Shown in pieces: positions 9,440 through 17,411 of a DNA stretch of 64,000 nucleotides; position 1 is the first letter of the stretch, and each line of letters starts with the position of its first letter. The notes beneath the pieces were generated by a model. The model did no database searches. It was given only the letters and a program-made list of their open reading frames with translations, and had not been told where the DNA came from. Source of the DNA: Streptomyces paradoxus (GTDB lineage Bacteria; Actinomycetota; Actinomycetes; Streptomycetales; Streptomycetaceae). The stretch spans positions 652,454 through 716,453 of the forward strand of contig NZ_JACHGV010000003.1 in assembly GCF_014202475.1 (NCBI RefSeq). The letters are read 5' to 3'. The position numbers and the translations under genes are program-made.

Positions 9440-10813
9440 TCAGCCGCGCCCACGGGCCTGCCGGAAGCGGGCCAGGCCCTCGCCGAGATCGAGGAGCGGC
9501 GCCGGATAGCGCAGCCGGGCCCGTTCGTCCGCCGGCAGCCGCCAGGGCTCGTGCACCGCGGCGCCGCCGACGTCCGCCAGTTCGGGCACCCAACGGCGTA
9601 CGTACGTGCCGTCCGGGTCGTAGCGCCTGCCCTGGAGGACGGGGTTGAGGACGCGGTGGGGGCGGGTGTCGGTGCCGGTGCCGGCGACCCACTGCCAGTT
9701 CAGCTGGTTGTTGACGAGATCGCCGTCCACCAGGAACCGGAGGAAGTGCCGGGCGCCGATCCGCCAGTCCACGTACAGCGTCTTGGTCAGGAAGCTCGCC
9801 ACCAGCAGCCGGGCCCGATTGTGCATCCAGCCCTCGTGACGCAGCTGGCGCATGCCCGCGTCGACCACCGGGTAGCCGGTGCGGCCCTCCCGCCAGGCGG
9901 CGATGTCCTCGGCGGCCTCCTCCTCGCCGCGCCACCGGTCGCCCCGGGTGCGGTAGTCCCGGACGGACGCCTCGGGCCGGGCGGCGAGGACCTGGTGGTG
10001 GAAGTCGCGCCAGCACAGCTGACGGACGAAAGCGTCCGCCCCGGCGCCGCCCTTCTCGCGGGCCCGCCGGACGACCTCCACCGGCGAGAGCGCCCCGAAG
10101 TGGAGGTACGGCGACAGGCGTGAGGTCGCGTCACCGGCCAGGTCGTCGTGCCGGTCCTCGTAGCGGGACAGGCCGGCATCGGCCCACCTGGCGAACCGGT
10201 CGCGCCCCGCGCTCTCCCCGCCGGCCGGAAGATCCGGCGACAGCTCCGCCACCTTCGCGCGGGTGGGCGGCTCCTCGCCGCGCACCGCGTCGGGGACCCG
10301 CACCGCGCGCGGCGCGGGCAGCAGGTCGCGCAGCGGCTCCTTGGACCAGCGGCGCAGGTACGGGGTGAACACGGCGAAGTGGTCCGAGCCGGCCGGTGTC
10401 ACCGCCCCTGGCGCGAGGGCGGTGACCACGCTGTCGTGCACCCGCAGCGCGACCCCGCCGGCGCCGAGTTCCGCGCGCAGCCGCTCCTCGCGGCGGTGGG
10501 CGTAGCCGGTGACCCCCGCGGCCATGTGCACCTCCGTGGCGCCGCACTCGGCGGCGACCGCCCGGACCTCCCGGGTGACCGGGCCGGAGCGCACCACCAG
10601 CCGTCCGCCGCGCCGCCGCAGCGAGGAGTCGAGGTCGCCCAGGCAGTCGGCGAGGAAGGCGGCGCGGTTGGGCACGTCGAATCCGGCGGCGCGGACGGCC
10701 GGGTCGCGGACGAACAGGGGCACGACCTCGTCCGCCGAGTTCAGCGCCGCGCGCAGGGGCGGATGGTCGTGCAGGCGCAGGTCCGAGGTGAACAGGACGA
10801 CCGCCACGGTCAT
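9440..10813 (-). CDS. phr: deoxyribodipyrimidine photolyase (class I)
   Basis: Flavin enzyme that repairs UV-induced cyclobutane pyrimidine dimers using visible light. The 457-residue protein has an N-terminal antenna-binding Rossmann domain (VVLFTSDLRLHDHPPL). The C-terminal FAD domain shows GYPVVDAGMRQL, GWMHNRARLLVASFL, NNQLNWQWVAGTGTDTRP and NPVLQGRRYDPDG, all hallmarks of CPD photolyases including the electron-transfer tryptophans. AGGAG lies seven bases before the ATG, in the 4-base gap after the upstream stop, so it is co-transcribed with the DUF2867 gene. Its place just ahead of crtE matches the S. coelicolor light-induced cluster. Confidence 0.92.
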   Translation of the reverse strand: MTVAVVLFTSDLRLHDHPPLRAALNSADEVVPLFVRDPAVRAAGFDVPNRAAFLADCLGDLDSSLRRRGGRLVVRSGPVTREVRAVAAECGATEVHMAAGVTGYAHRREERLRAELGAGGVALRVHDSVVTALAPGAVTPAGSDHFAVFTPYLRRWSKEPLRDLLPAPRAVRVPDAVRGEEPPTRAKVAELSPDLPAGGESAGRDRFARWADAGLSRYEDRHDDLAGDATSRLSPYLHFGALSPVEVVRRAREKGGAGADAFVRQLCWRDFHHQVLAARPEASVRDYRTRGDRWRGEEEAAEDIAAWREGRTGYPVVDAGMRQLRHEGWMHNRARLLVASFLTKTLYVDWRIGARHFLRFLVDGDLVNNQLNWQWVAGTGTDTRPHRVLNPVLQGRRYDPDGTYVRRWVPELADVGGAAVHEPWRLPADERARLRYPAPLLDLGEGLARFRQARGRG

Positions 10814-10817
10814 GGTG

Positions 10818-12401
10818 TCACTCCTGGTGCGGTGGTGCGGGTTCCGGGCGTTGCTCCCGAACACTTCGCCGCTCGCGGGCCCGCCGGATGCGCGCGGCGC
10901 TCCGGCGCCCGCCGGTGCCCTCGGACGCGGCCCGCGCGATGTTGCGCGCCATGCCGCCGAACACGACGGAGTGGAACGGGGCGACGCTCCACCAGTAGGC
11001 GTGGCCCAGCAGGCCACGGGGATGGAACAGGGCCCGCTGCCGGTAGCGGGTGCGGCCCTGATCGTCGGTCTCGGCGTACATCTCCAGCCAGGCGAGCCCG
11101 GGCAGCCGCATCTCGGCCCGCAGCCGCAGCAGATGACCGGGTTCGATCTCCTCGACCCGCCAGAAGTCCAGCGAGTCGCCGACCCTCAGCCGCTCGGTGT
11201 CCCGCCGTCCGCGGCGCAGCCCGACCCCGCCCGCGAACCGGTCCAGCCAGCCCCGCACCGCCCAGGCCAGCGGCGAGGAGTACCAGCCGTTGTCGCCGCC
11301 GATGCCCTCGATCACCCGCCACAGCGCCGCCCGGGACGCCTCGACGGGCCGCTGCCGTTCGTCCTGGTAGAGGCTGCCGCCCGCCCAGTCCGGGTCGGTG
11401 GGCAGCGGGTCGCTGGGCGCCCCGGGCACCGACGCCGAGGACCAGCGCGTGGAGACCTGCGCCTCTCGCACCCTGCGCAGCGCCAGGGTCAGTGCCTCGT
11501 CGAACGGCAGCGGCCGGCCCGGGGCGTCCGGCACGTACCGGGCGATGTCGTGTTCGCCGCAGACGACCTCGTGCCGCAGCGACTCGGTCAGCGGCCGGGC
11601 GAGGGAGGCGGGCACGGGGGTGACGAGGCCCACCCAGTGGCTGGACAGCCGCGGGGTGAGGACCGGGACCGGCACGATGAACCGCCGCGGCAGGCCGGCG
11701 ACGGCGGCGTAGCGCAGCATCATGTCCCGGTAGGTGAGGACGTCCGGCCCGCCGATGTCGAAGGCCCGGTCGACGTCGTCAGGCATGGTGGCCGACCCGA
11801 CGAGGTAGCGCAGCACGTCCCGCACCCCGATGGGCTGGGTGCGGGTGTGCACCCAGCTTGGGGTGACCATGACGGGCAGGCGTTCGGTGAGGTAGCGCAG
11901 CATCTCGAACGACGCGGAGCCCGAGCCGATGACGATGGCGGCCCGCAGCACCGTCGCGGGCACGGGCGAGTCGAGGAAGATCTCCCCCACCTCGGCCCGG
12001 GACCGCAGATGCGGGGAGAGCGACCTTTGGGGGACGCCGCGTGGCGTGAGCCCGCCGAGGTAGACGATCCGCCGCACACCGGCGGCCCGGGCCTGCTCGG
12101 CGAAGATCCGGGCGGCGGCGCGGTCGGTGTCCTCGAACCGGGAGCCGGAGGCGAGGGCGTGCACCAGGTAGTAGGCGACGTCGATGCCGCGCATCGCGGA
12201 CGCCAGCGAATCCGGGTCGGTGACGTCCCCCCGGACGGTCTCGGCGTGCGCCGCCCAGGGGTGGTCGCGGAGCTTGCCGGGGGAGCGGGCGAGGCACCGG
12301 ACGCGGTGGCCTTCCTGCAGCAGTTCCGGCACCAGGCGCCCGCCGATGTAGCCGGACGCCCCGGTGACCAGGCAGTGCAGCCGCCGCCCGTCCGTCGTCA
12401 T
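10818..12401 (-). CDS. NAD(P)-binding SDR protein with C-terminal DUF2867 domain
   Basis: A 527-residue two-domain protein. The N-terminal part is an NmrA/atypical SDR Rossmann domain (CLVTGASGYIGGRLVPELL, GDVTDPDSL, VYLGGLTP, TVLRAAIVIGSGSASFEML). From about residue 345 it becomes an SRPBCC-like DUF2867 domain (SLDFWRVEEIEPGHLLRLRAEM, ending PFHSVVFGGMARNIAR). GGAGG precedes the ATG. It is first in the operon that continues into phr and crtE, and a homologue holds the same place in other Streptomyces crt clusters. The substrate is unknown. Its position suggests a light-induced redox or isoprenoid-related role, which is inference. Confidence 0.75.
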   Translation of the reverse strand: MTTDGRRLHCLVTGASGYIGGRLVPELLQEGHRVRCLARSPGKLRDHPWAAHAETVRGDVTDPDSLASAMRGIDVAYYLVHALASGSRFEDTDRAAARIFAEQARAAGVRRIVYLGGLTPRGVPQRSLSPHLRSRAEVGEIFLDSPVPATVLRAAIVIGSGSASFEMLRYLTERLPVMVTPSWVHTRTQPIGVRDVLRYLVGSATMPDDVDRAFDIGGPDVLTYRDMMLRYAAVAGLPRRFIVPVPVLTPRLSSHWVGLVTPVPASLARPLTESLRHEVVCGEHDIARYVPDAPGRPLPFDEALTLALRRVREAQVSTRWSSASVPGAPSDPLPTDPDWAGGSLYQDERQRPVEASRAALWRVIEGIGGDNGWYSSPLAWAVRGWLDRFAGGVGLRRGRRDTERLRVGDSLDFWRVEEIEPGHLLRLRAEMRLPGLAWLEMYAETDDQGRTRYRQRALFHPRGLLGHAYWWSVAPFHSVVFGGMARNIARAASEGTGGRRSAARIRRARERRSVREQRPEPAPPHQE

Positions 12402-12518
12402 GGTGTGCCTCCGTCCTCTGGAACCCGTAGCCGCGCTGCCGGAGCGCGCCCGGCCCCGACGCGAACCTTTCCCGCTCGGGGCGCCCGGCGGATGCACGAC
12501 ACGGGTGACGCGGACGGT

Positions 12519-14630
12519 TCAGCCGGAGGGAGTACCGTCGCCGGCCTCCACCGGCTTCCGGCGGGCGAGGGCGCTCGGCCACCACGCCCGGGGCCCGATG
12601 TCGATCACCAGCGCGGTGACCAGCAGCGAGCGCACCACGAGCGTGTCGAGCAGCACCCCGAAGGCGACGATGAACGCGATCTGCACCAGGAACGCCAGGG
12701 GGATCACCATCAGCGCCGCGAACGTCGCCGCCAGCACCACACCCGCCGAGGTGATCACCCCGCCGGTGGTGGTCAGGCCGCGCAGCACCCCCTGCCGGTT
12801 GCCGTGTTCGAGCGCCTCCTCCCGGACCCGGGACATCAGGAAGATGTTGTAGTCGACGCCGAGCGCCACCAGGAACACGAAGCCGTACAGCGGCACCGAG
12901 GCGTCCGTGCCGCTGAACCCGAGGAGGTGCTGGAAGACCAGCGCCGAAACGCCCAGCGTCGCCAGGAAGTTGAGCCCCACGGTCGCGACCAGCAGCACCG
13001 GCACGAGCAGCGAGCGCAGCAGCAGCATCAGGATCAGCAGGATGACGGCGAGCACGATCGGCACGATGACCGTCCGGTCCCGGGCGGCGGTCCGCTGGGT
13101 GTCGTACTGCTGCGCCGTGTACCCGCCGACCAGTGCGTCGGCCCCCGGGACCGCGTGCACCCGCGCGCGCAGCCGCTCGACGGTCTCCTTGGCCGCGTCG
13201 CTGTCCGCGGCGGCCTCCAGGGTGGCGTCGATGCGCACCCGCCCGTCGACGGCGAGCGGCTCGCCCGCCCCGGGCCGTCCGGAGGCGGAGACGGCGCCGG
13301 CGGAGGCCACGCCCTCGGTGCTCCGCGCGGCGGCCGTCACCTCTGCGGCCCGGCCGGCGTCGGCGATGATGACGGCCGGGTTGCCGGACCCGCCGGGGAA
13401 ATGCTCGCCGAGCGTCTCCTGCGCGGCCACCGAGGGCGCGTCGTTCACGAAGATCTCGTCGAGCGGCACGCCCTTGGAGGACAGGGACGGCGAGAAGGCC
13501 GCGAAGACGGCGAGGACGAGCGCCGTCACCACCCAGGTCCGCCGCGGCCGGGCGTCCACCGCCGTGGCGACCCGGCGCCACACGCCGCTGCCCTGCGCGG
13601 ACTGCTGCGGTGGCTTGGGCCGGGACGGCCAGTAGGCGGCGCGGCCCAGCAGCGCCAGCGCGGCCGGCAGGAAGGTGAGCGTGGCCAGCACGGCGCAGCC
13701 GATGCCGATGGCGCCGACCGGCCCGAGGGCGCGGTTGTTGGTGAGGTCGCTCGCGAGCAGGGCCAGCAGCCCGAGGGCCACGGTGGCGGCGCTGGCGGTG
13801 ATGGCGCCGAAGGAACGGCGTACGGCTGCCGTCGCGGCCCCGAAGCGGTCGGCGCGCAGGGCGAGTTCCTCCCGGAACCGTGCGGCGAGCAGCAGGGCGT
13901 AGTCGGTGGCGGCGCCGATCACCAGGATCGACAGGATGCCCTGCACCTGCCCGTCGACCCGGACGCCGTCCCGCTCCGCCAGCACGTAGACCACCGCGCA
14001 GGCCAGGCCCAGGGCGAAGACCGACCCCAGGATGATCAGGAACGGCAGCAGGACGCTCCGGTAGACCAGCAGCAGGATCAGCAGTACGGCGCCCAGGGCC
14101 ACGGCGAGCAGCAGCCCGTCGATGCCGGCGAACGCGTCCGACAGATCGGCCTGGCCGGCCGCAGGCCCGGCGATCCGGGCCGTGGTGCCCGGCACGGACC
14201 CGGCCGCCTCACGCACCGCGTCGAGGACCGTCGGCAGTTCATCGCCCAGGTCGGGCTTGAGCGGGACGACGGCCTGTATCGCCTCCCGGTCGCCGGAGAG
14301 CAGGGCGGGCGACGGGCGGCCGGCGACGCCGGGCTTCCCGGCGAGCGCGGCGACGGCGCGGCCCGCCTCGGCCTGCCGCTCCTTGGTGAACCGCTCCCCG
14401 TCCGCCGTCCAGACCACGATGGCCGGCACGGTCTCGGACCGGTCGAAGGCCGCGCGGGCTTCGAGCACCCGGGTGGACTCGGCGCTTCGCGGCAGGAAGG
14501 CGGCCTGGTCGTTGGTGGCCACCTCGCCGAGCTTGCCCGCGTAGGGACCGAGCGTGCCGCCCACCCCCAGCCAGACGAGCAGCAGAACGAGCGGTACGAG
14601 CCGCCGGGCCCGACGCTGTGCGGTACTCAT
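12519..14630 (-). CDS. MMPL/RND-family transporter
   Basis: A 703-residue inner-membrane protein of the MmpL/YdfJ type, likely a proton-driven exporter of lipids or hydrophobic drugs. It has the usual duplicated layout. An N-terminal TM helix (VPLVLLLVWLGVGG) is followed by a large loop (TNDQAAFLPRSAEST). A first bundle of TM helices contains GAATDYALLLAARFREEL, then comes a second loop, and a second bundle contains GVDYNIFLMSRVREEA. The Asp-Tyr pairs in these two segments match the proton-relay DY motifs of MmpL proteins. ATG at 14630 has GGGA upstream; ATG at 14636 is possible. It is divergent from a MarR gene across an 89-base gap holding two inverted repeats, so repression by that MarR is likely. 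Confidence 0.87.
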   Translation of the reverse strand: MSTAQRRARRLVPLVLLLVWLGVGGTLGPYAGKLGEVATNDQAAFLPRSAESTRVLEARAAFDRSETVPAIVVWTADGERFTKERQAEAGRAVAALAGKPGVAGRPSPALLSGDREAIQAVVPLKPDLGDELPTVLDAVREAAGSVPGTTARIAGPAAGQADLSDAFAGIDGLLLAVALGAVLLILLLVYRSVLLPFLIILGSVFALGLACAVVYVLAERDGVRVDGQVQGILSILVIGAATDYALLLAARFREELALRADRFGAATAAVRRSFGAITASAATVALGLLALLASDLTNNRALGPVGAIGIGCAVLATLTFLPAALALLGRAAYWPSRPKPPQQSAQGSGVWRRVATAVDARPRRTWVVTALVLAVFAAFSPSLSSKGVPLDEIFVNDAPSVAAQETLGEHFPGGSGNPAVIIADAGRAAEVTAAARSTEGVASAGAVSASGRPGAGEPLAVDGRVRIDATLEAAADSDAAKETVERLRARVHAVPGADALVGGYTAQQYDTQRTAARDRTVIVPIVLAVILLILMLLLRSLLVPVLLVATVGLNFLATLGVSALVFQHLLGFSGTDASVPLYGFVFLVALGVDYNIFLMSRVREEALEHGNRQGVLRGLTTTGGVITSAGVVLAATFAALMVIPLAFLVQIAFIVAFGVLLDTLVVRSLLVTALVIDIGPRAWWPSALARRKPVEAGDGTPSG

Positions 14631-14650
14631 GCGCATCCCAAGCCGTAGGA

Positions 14651-14708
14651 AGTGAGTCGTGGAAAGAAGTAACTCACTCATAAAGTATCTCAATCATTGA
14701 GAGATACT
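14651..14708. promoter_or_regulatory. divergent MMPL/marR control region with two inverted repeats
   Basis: Two perfect inverted repeats lie between divergent starts. AGTGAGT (14651-14657) pairs with ACTCACT (14672-14678). AGTATCTC (14684-14691) pairs with GAGATACT (14701-14708). The stretch is much more A/T rich than its surroundings. The second repeat lies just before the marR start. These are good candidates for MarR-dimer operators controlling both genes. Confidence 0.6.
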
Positions 14709-14719
14709 AGGCTGGGGGG

Positions 14720-15229
14720 ATGAGCGGCTCCGGTGTACCCACGGCATCTCTTCCGGCGGACGACCCCACGGGGTTGCAGGCCTTCGCCGTTTTGCTGCGC
14801 CGGATGAACAGCGAGTTCAACCGCATCGCCCAGGAGTTCGCCCAGGCGCAGGGGCTGCACCTCACCGACATGCAGGCCCTGATCGCGATCCTGGACGCCG
14901 ACTCCGACCCGGAGGAGGGGGGCGAGCCCATGACGCCGGGCCGTCTGCGGGGGCAGCTCAACCTCACGTCCGGCGCGGTGACCGCGTGCCTCGACCGGCT
15001 GGAGCGGGCCGGACACATCCGCCGCGTCCGGGACGCCGGCGACCGCCGCGTGGTGCACCTGCACTACGCCGACGCGGCCAGGGGCCTGGCCCGGGACTAC
15101 TTCCGCCCCCTGGCGCGGAGCACCGACGCGGCCCGGGGGCGTTTCAGCCCCGAGGAGCTGGAGGTGGTCGTGCGGTTCCTCGCCGAGATGAACGCGGAAC
15201 TGGTCTCGCTGCGCCGGGACCACGGCTGA
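14720..15229 (+). CDS. MarR-family transcriptional regulator
   Basis: A 169-residue winged-helix regulator. Dimerisation helices (LQAFAVLLRRMNSEFNRI) precede the DNA-binding core: LTDMQALIAIL, then MTPGRLRGQL and the recognition helix LTSGAVTACLDRLERAGH. The wing is IRRVRDAGDRRVVHLHY. GGGGGGA touches the ATG directly, which is too close for a normal ribosome site, so the transcript may be leaderless or start further in. It probably represses the divergent MMPL exporter and itself, with a small ligand relieving repression; the ligand is unknown. Confidence 0.85.
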   Translation: MSGSGVPTASLPADDPTGLQAFAVLLRRMNSEFNRIAQEFAQAQGLHLTDMQALIAILDADSDPEEGGEPMTPGRLRGQLNLTSGAVTACLDRLERAGHIRRVRDAGDRRVVHLHYADAARGLARDYFRPLARSTDAARGRFSPEELEVVVRFLAEMNAELVSLRRDHG

Positions 15230-15249
15230 GGGCTCGTCACGTACCGGTC

Positions 15250-15277
15250 GGGGCCGGGCTCGCGAGAGCCCGGCCCC
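15250..15277. terminator. terminator between marR and the S8 protease
   Basis: A perfect 12-bp GC-rich stem (15250-15261 with 15266-15277) closes on a GCGA tetraloop. It lies between convergent genes and could serve both. Confidence 0.8.
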
Positions 15278-15296
15278 TGTGCTCAGGTCATTCGGG

Positions 15297-16877
15297 TCAG
15301 AACTGGAGCGCCCAGGCGTCGATCCGCCCGGTGTCGTAGCGGGCGTTGTCGCTCACCCGCAGCTTCCACGTGCCGTTCGCGGCCTCCGAGGAGGCGTTCA
15401 CGGTGTACGTGGTGTCGATGTTGTCCGCACTGCCGCCGGTGCCGTACGACTTCAGCGTGTACGCCGTGCCGTCGGGGGCGACCAGCTGGACCTGGAGGTC
15501 ACCGATGTAGGTGTGGACGATGTGCACCTCGACGGCCAGGGCCGAGGGGGCGTTGCCGGAGACGCCGGAGACCGTCACCGGGGACTCGGCGGTGGCGTTG
15601 TCGGCGATGGCCTGGTCGGCGGTGTTCTCGAAGCGCGGGCCGGGCGGGGTGGTCGTACCGCCGCCGACGTACAGGAGCCGGTTGGGTGATCCGGTGCCGG
15701 GGCTGGTGACGACGCCGGTGGTCGCGGCGGACGTCAGCGCGGCGGAGACCTGCGCGGGCGTGGCCGTGGGGTTGGCGGCCAGGTGCAGGGCGGCGGCGCC
15801 GGCGACGTGCGGGCTCGCCATCGACGTGCCGGAGATGGTGTTGGTCGCCGAGTCGCTCGTGCTCCAGGCCGAGGTGATGGACGAGCCCGGTGCGAACAGG
15901 TCGAGGACGGTGCCGTAGTTGGAGTAGCTCGCCTTGGCGTCGCTCGATGTCGTCGCGCCGACCGTGACGGCCTCGGTGACGCGCGCGGGGGACCGGGTGG
16001 AGGCGTTGGTGGACTCGTTGCCGGCCGCGACCACGAAGGTGACGCCGGAGGTGATGGCGTTGCGGACGGCCGTGTCGATGGCCGTGTCGCCGGGGCCGCC
16101 GAGGGACATGTTGGCGACGGCGGGCTTGACCGCGTTGCGGGCGACCCAGTCGATGCCGGCGACGACCTGGGCGGTGGTGCCCTGGCCGGAGTTGTTCAGC
16201 ACCCGGACGCCGACGACCTTGGCCTTCTTGGCGACGCCGTAGGCGTTTCCGGCGACCGTGCCGGCGACATGCGTGCCGTGGCCGTGGCCGTCCTGGGCGG
16301 TGTTGTCGTTGTCGACGGCGTCGTAGCCGTAGGAGGCGCGGCCGCCGAAGTCGCCGTGCGTGATGCGGACGCCGGTGTCGATGACGTACGCGGTGACGCC
16401 CTCGCCCGCCGAATCCGGGTAGCTGTACGAGCTGTTCAGCGGCAGGCTCTTCTGGTCGATGCGGTCCAGGCCCCAGGAGGGCGGGCTGGGCTGTGTCCCG
16501 GTGATGGAGAACGTCCGGTTCTGCACGACGGAGGCGACGGCCGGGTCGGCGGCGAGACGTTTCGCCTCGGACTCGGACGCCTCGACCTCGTAGCCGTTCA
16601 GGGCCTTGGTGTACGTCCGCTCGATGTCGGCGCCGTACTTGCGGGCGAGCGCGCGGCCCTCGGCGGACGCGGCCTTCCCGGTCTTCAGGGTGACGACGTA
16701 GCTGCCGGCGACGGCGTTCGCGGCGCCCTCGTACTGGATGCGCCCTTCGGCCGCGGCCGGGGCCGCGCCGGCGGGGAGGGTGGAGACGAGGCTCGCGACG
16801 AGCGCCGCGGTGGCCGTCGCGCCGAGCGCGGCCAGTCTTCGCCGGGAGGATCTGCGGGGAGTACGCATCACTGCCAT
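15297..16877 (-). CDS. secreted subtilisin-like serine protease (S8) with P domain
   Basis: A 526-residue extracellular protease precursor. Residues 1 to about 42 form a signal peptide (basic start, ATAALVASLVSTLPAGAA). An inhibitor_I9 propeptide follows (SYVVTLKTGKAAS ... VASVVQNRTF). The S8 catalytic domain shows all three catalytic blocks: VIDTGVRITHGDF (Asp), GHGTHVAGTVAGN (His) and SGTSMASPHVAGA (Ser). After a GGGTTTPPGP linker, the last 110 residues form a proprotein-convertase P domain (VHIVHTYIGDLQVQLVAPDG ... NGTWKLRVSDNA). AGGAGG lies nine bases before ATG 16877, so that start is preferred to ATG 16868. It is monocistronic and resembles Streptomyces aqualysin/alkaline-protease types. 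Confidence 0.92.
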   Translation of the reverse strand: MAVMRTPRRSSRRRLAALGATATAALVASLVSTLPAGAAPAAAEGRIQYEGAANAVAGSYVVTLKTGKAASAEGRALARKYGADIERTYTKALNGYEVEASESEAKRLAADPAVASVVQNRTFSITGTQPSPPSWGLDRIDQKSLPLNSSYSYPDSAGEGVTAYVIDTGVRITHGDFGGRASYGYDAVDNDNTAQDGHGHGTHVAGTVAGNAYGVAKKAKVVGVRVLNNSGQGTTAQVVAGIDWVARNAVKPAVANMSLGGPGDTAIDTAVRNAITSGVTFVVAAGNESTNASTRSPARVTEAVTVGATTSSDAKASYSNYGTVLDLFAPGSSITSAWSTSDSATNTISGTSMASPHVAGAAALHLAANPTATPAQVSAALTSAATTGVVTSPGTGSPNRLLYVGGGTTTPPGPRFENTADQAIADNATAESPVTVSGVSGNAPSALAVEVHIVHTYIGDLQVQLVAPDGTAYTLKSYGTGGSADNIDTTYTVNASSEAANGTWKLRVSDNARYDTGRIDAWALQF

Positions 16878-17134
16878 CTGAGGGGTCCTCCTCAATCGGT
16901 GGTGCGCGGTGGGGTGTTGGTGCACGCCCGTCGGTCGCCGCCGATGAGGCCAGTGGGTCATGACCATGTCAAGCCAGCGGCTACTCCTGTGCGTCAGCGA
17001 AAGATTGAGGCCTCCACAGGAATTGCACAAGGGCCCTGCACGGACCGGCAGGACCCTCGTGACACCCCATCAGCCACCGGGACCGCTCCGCGAGAGGCGG
17101 TCCGAGGCGTCGCCCCGGACCGCCGGTGGCATCT

Positions 17135-17154
17135 CGGGCCGGGCTACCGGCCCG
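17135..17154 (-). terminator. hairpin terminator after the DUF2283 gene
   Basis: A perfect 8-bp stem with a GCTA loop lies 13 bases downstream of the DUF2283 stop. It would end the exported-protein/DUF2283 operon before the protease gene. Confidence 0.6.
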
Positions 17155-17167
17155 GCGCCCCCGCGCC

Positions 17168-17389
17168 TCAGCCCGTGGCGGACTGCTCCAGTACCTCCGC
17201 CGGCAGCGCGCCGCCCGCACCGATCACCTCGATGCCGAGCAGCCGCCCCGACGCGTCCACGTCGAGGAACACCTCGGCGTCCGCCCCCACCCCGTCGACG
17301 GGGATCTGCCGGACGGCCGCGCCGTCCGCGATGTGCTCGACGAGAGAGACATACGCGGTGTCGTTCTCGCGGTCGTACTCGATGTGCAT
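17168..17389 (-). CDS. DUF2283 protein, possible antitoxin/immunity partner
   Basis: A 73-residue protein matching DUF2283: it opens MHIEYDRENDTAYVSLVE and ends with the family motif FLDVDASGRLLGIEVIGA. The pattern is EYD..nDt.Yv.l followed by lDvd..G.l.GiEil. In other bacteria DUF2283 genes sit next to DUF4258 genes as apparent antitoxin/toxin pairs. Here it follows a gene whose product ends in a DUF4258-like domain, 22 bases downstream, with GAGAGG before the ATG. It has no signal peptide, so it would stay in the cytoplasm. A role in neutralising the neighbour before export, or protecting from sibling toxin, is inference. Confidence 0.75.
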   Translation of the reverse strand: MHIEYDRENDTAYVSLVEHIADGAAVRQIPVDGVGADAEVFLDVDASGRLLGIEVIGAGGALPAEVLEQSATG

Positions 17390-17411
17390 GCTTCGCCTCT
17401 CGGGAACGGGC

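Noticed and set aside
6654-10016. A 1120-codon minus-strand frame joining crtI to upstream DNA
   Set aside because: Only the last 520 codons match CrtI. The rest is an out-of-frame reading of crtE and phr, so there is no fusion protein.
10509-14648. A 1379-codon open frame on the plus strand
   Set aside because: It is an antisense shadow of the photolyase, DUF2867 and MMPL genes, caused by high GC. Its composition is biased and it has no recognisable domain.
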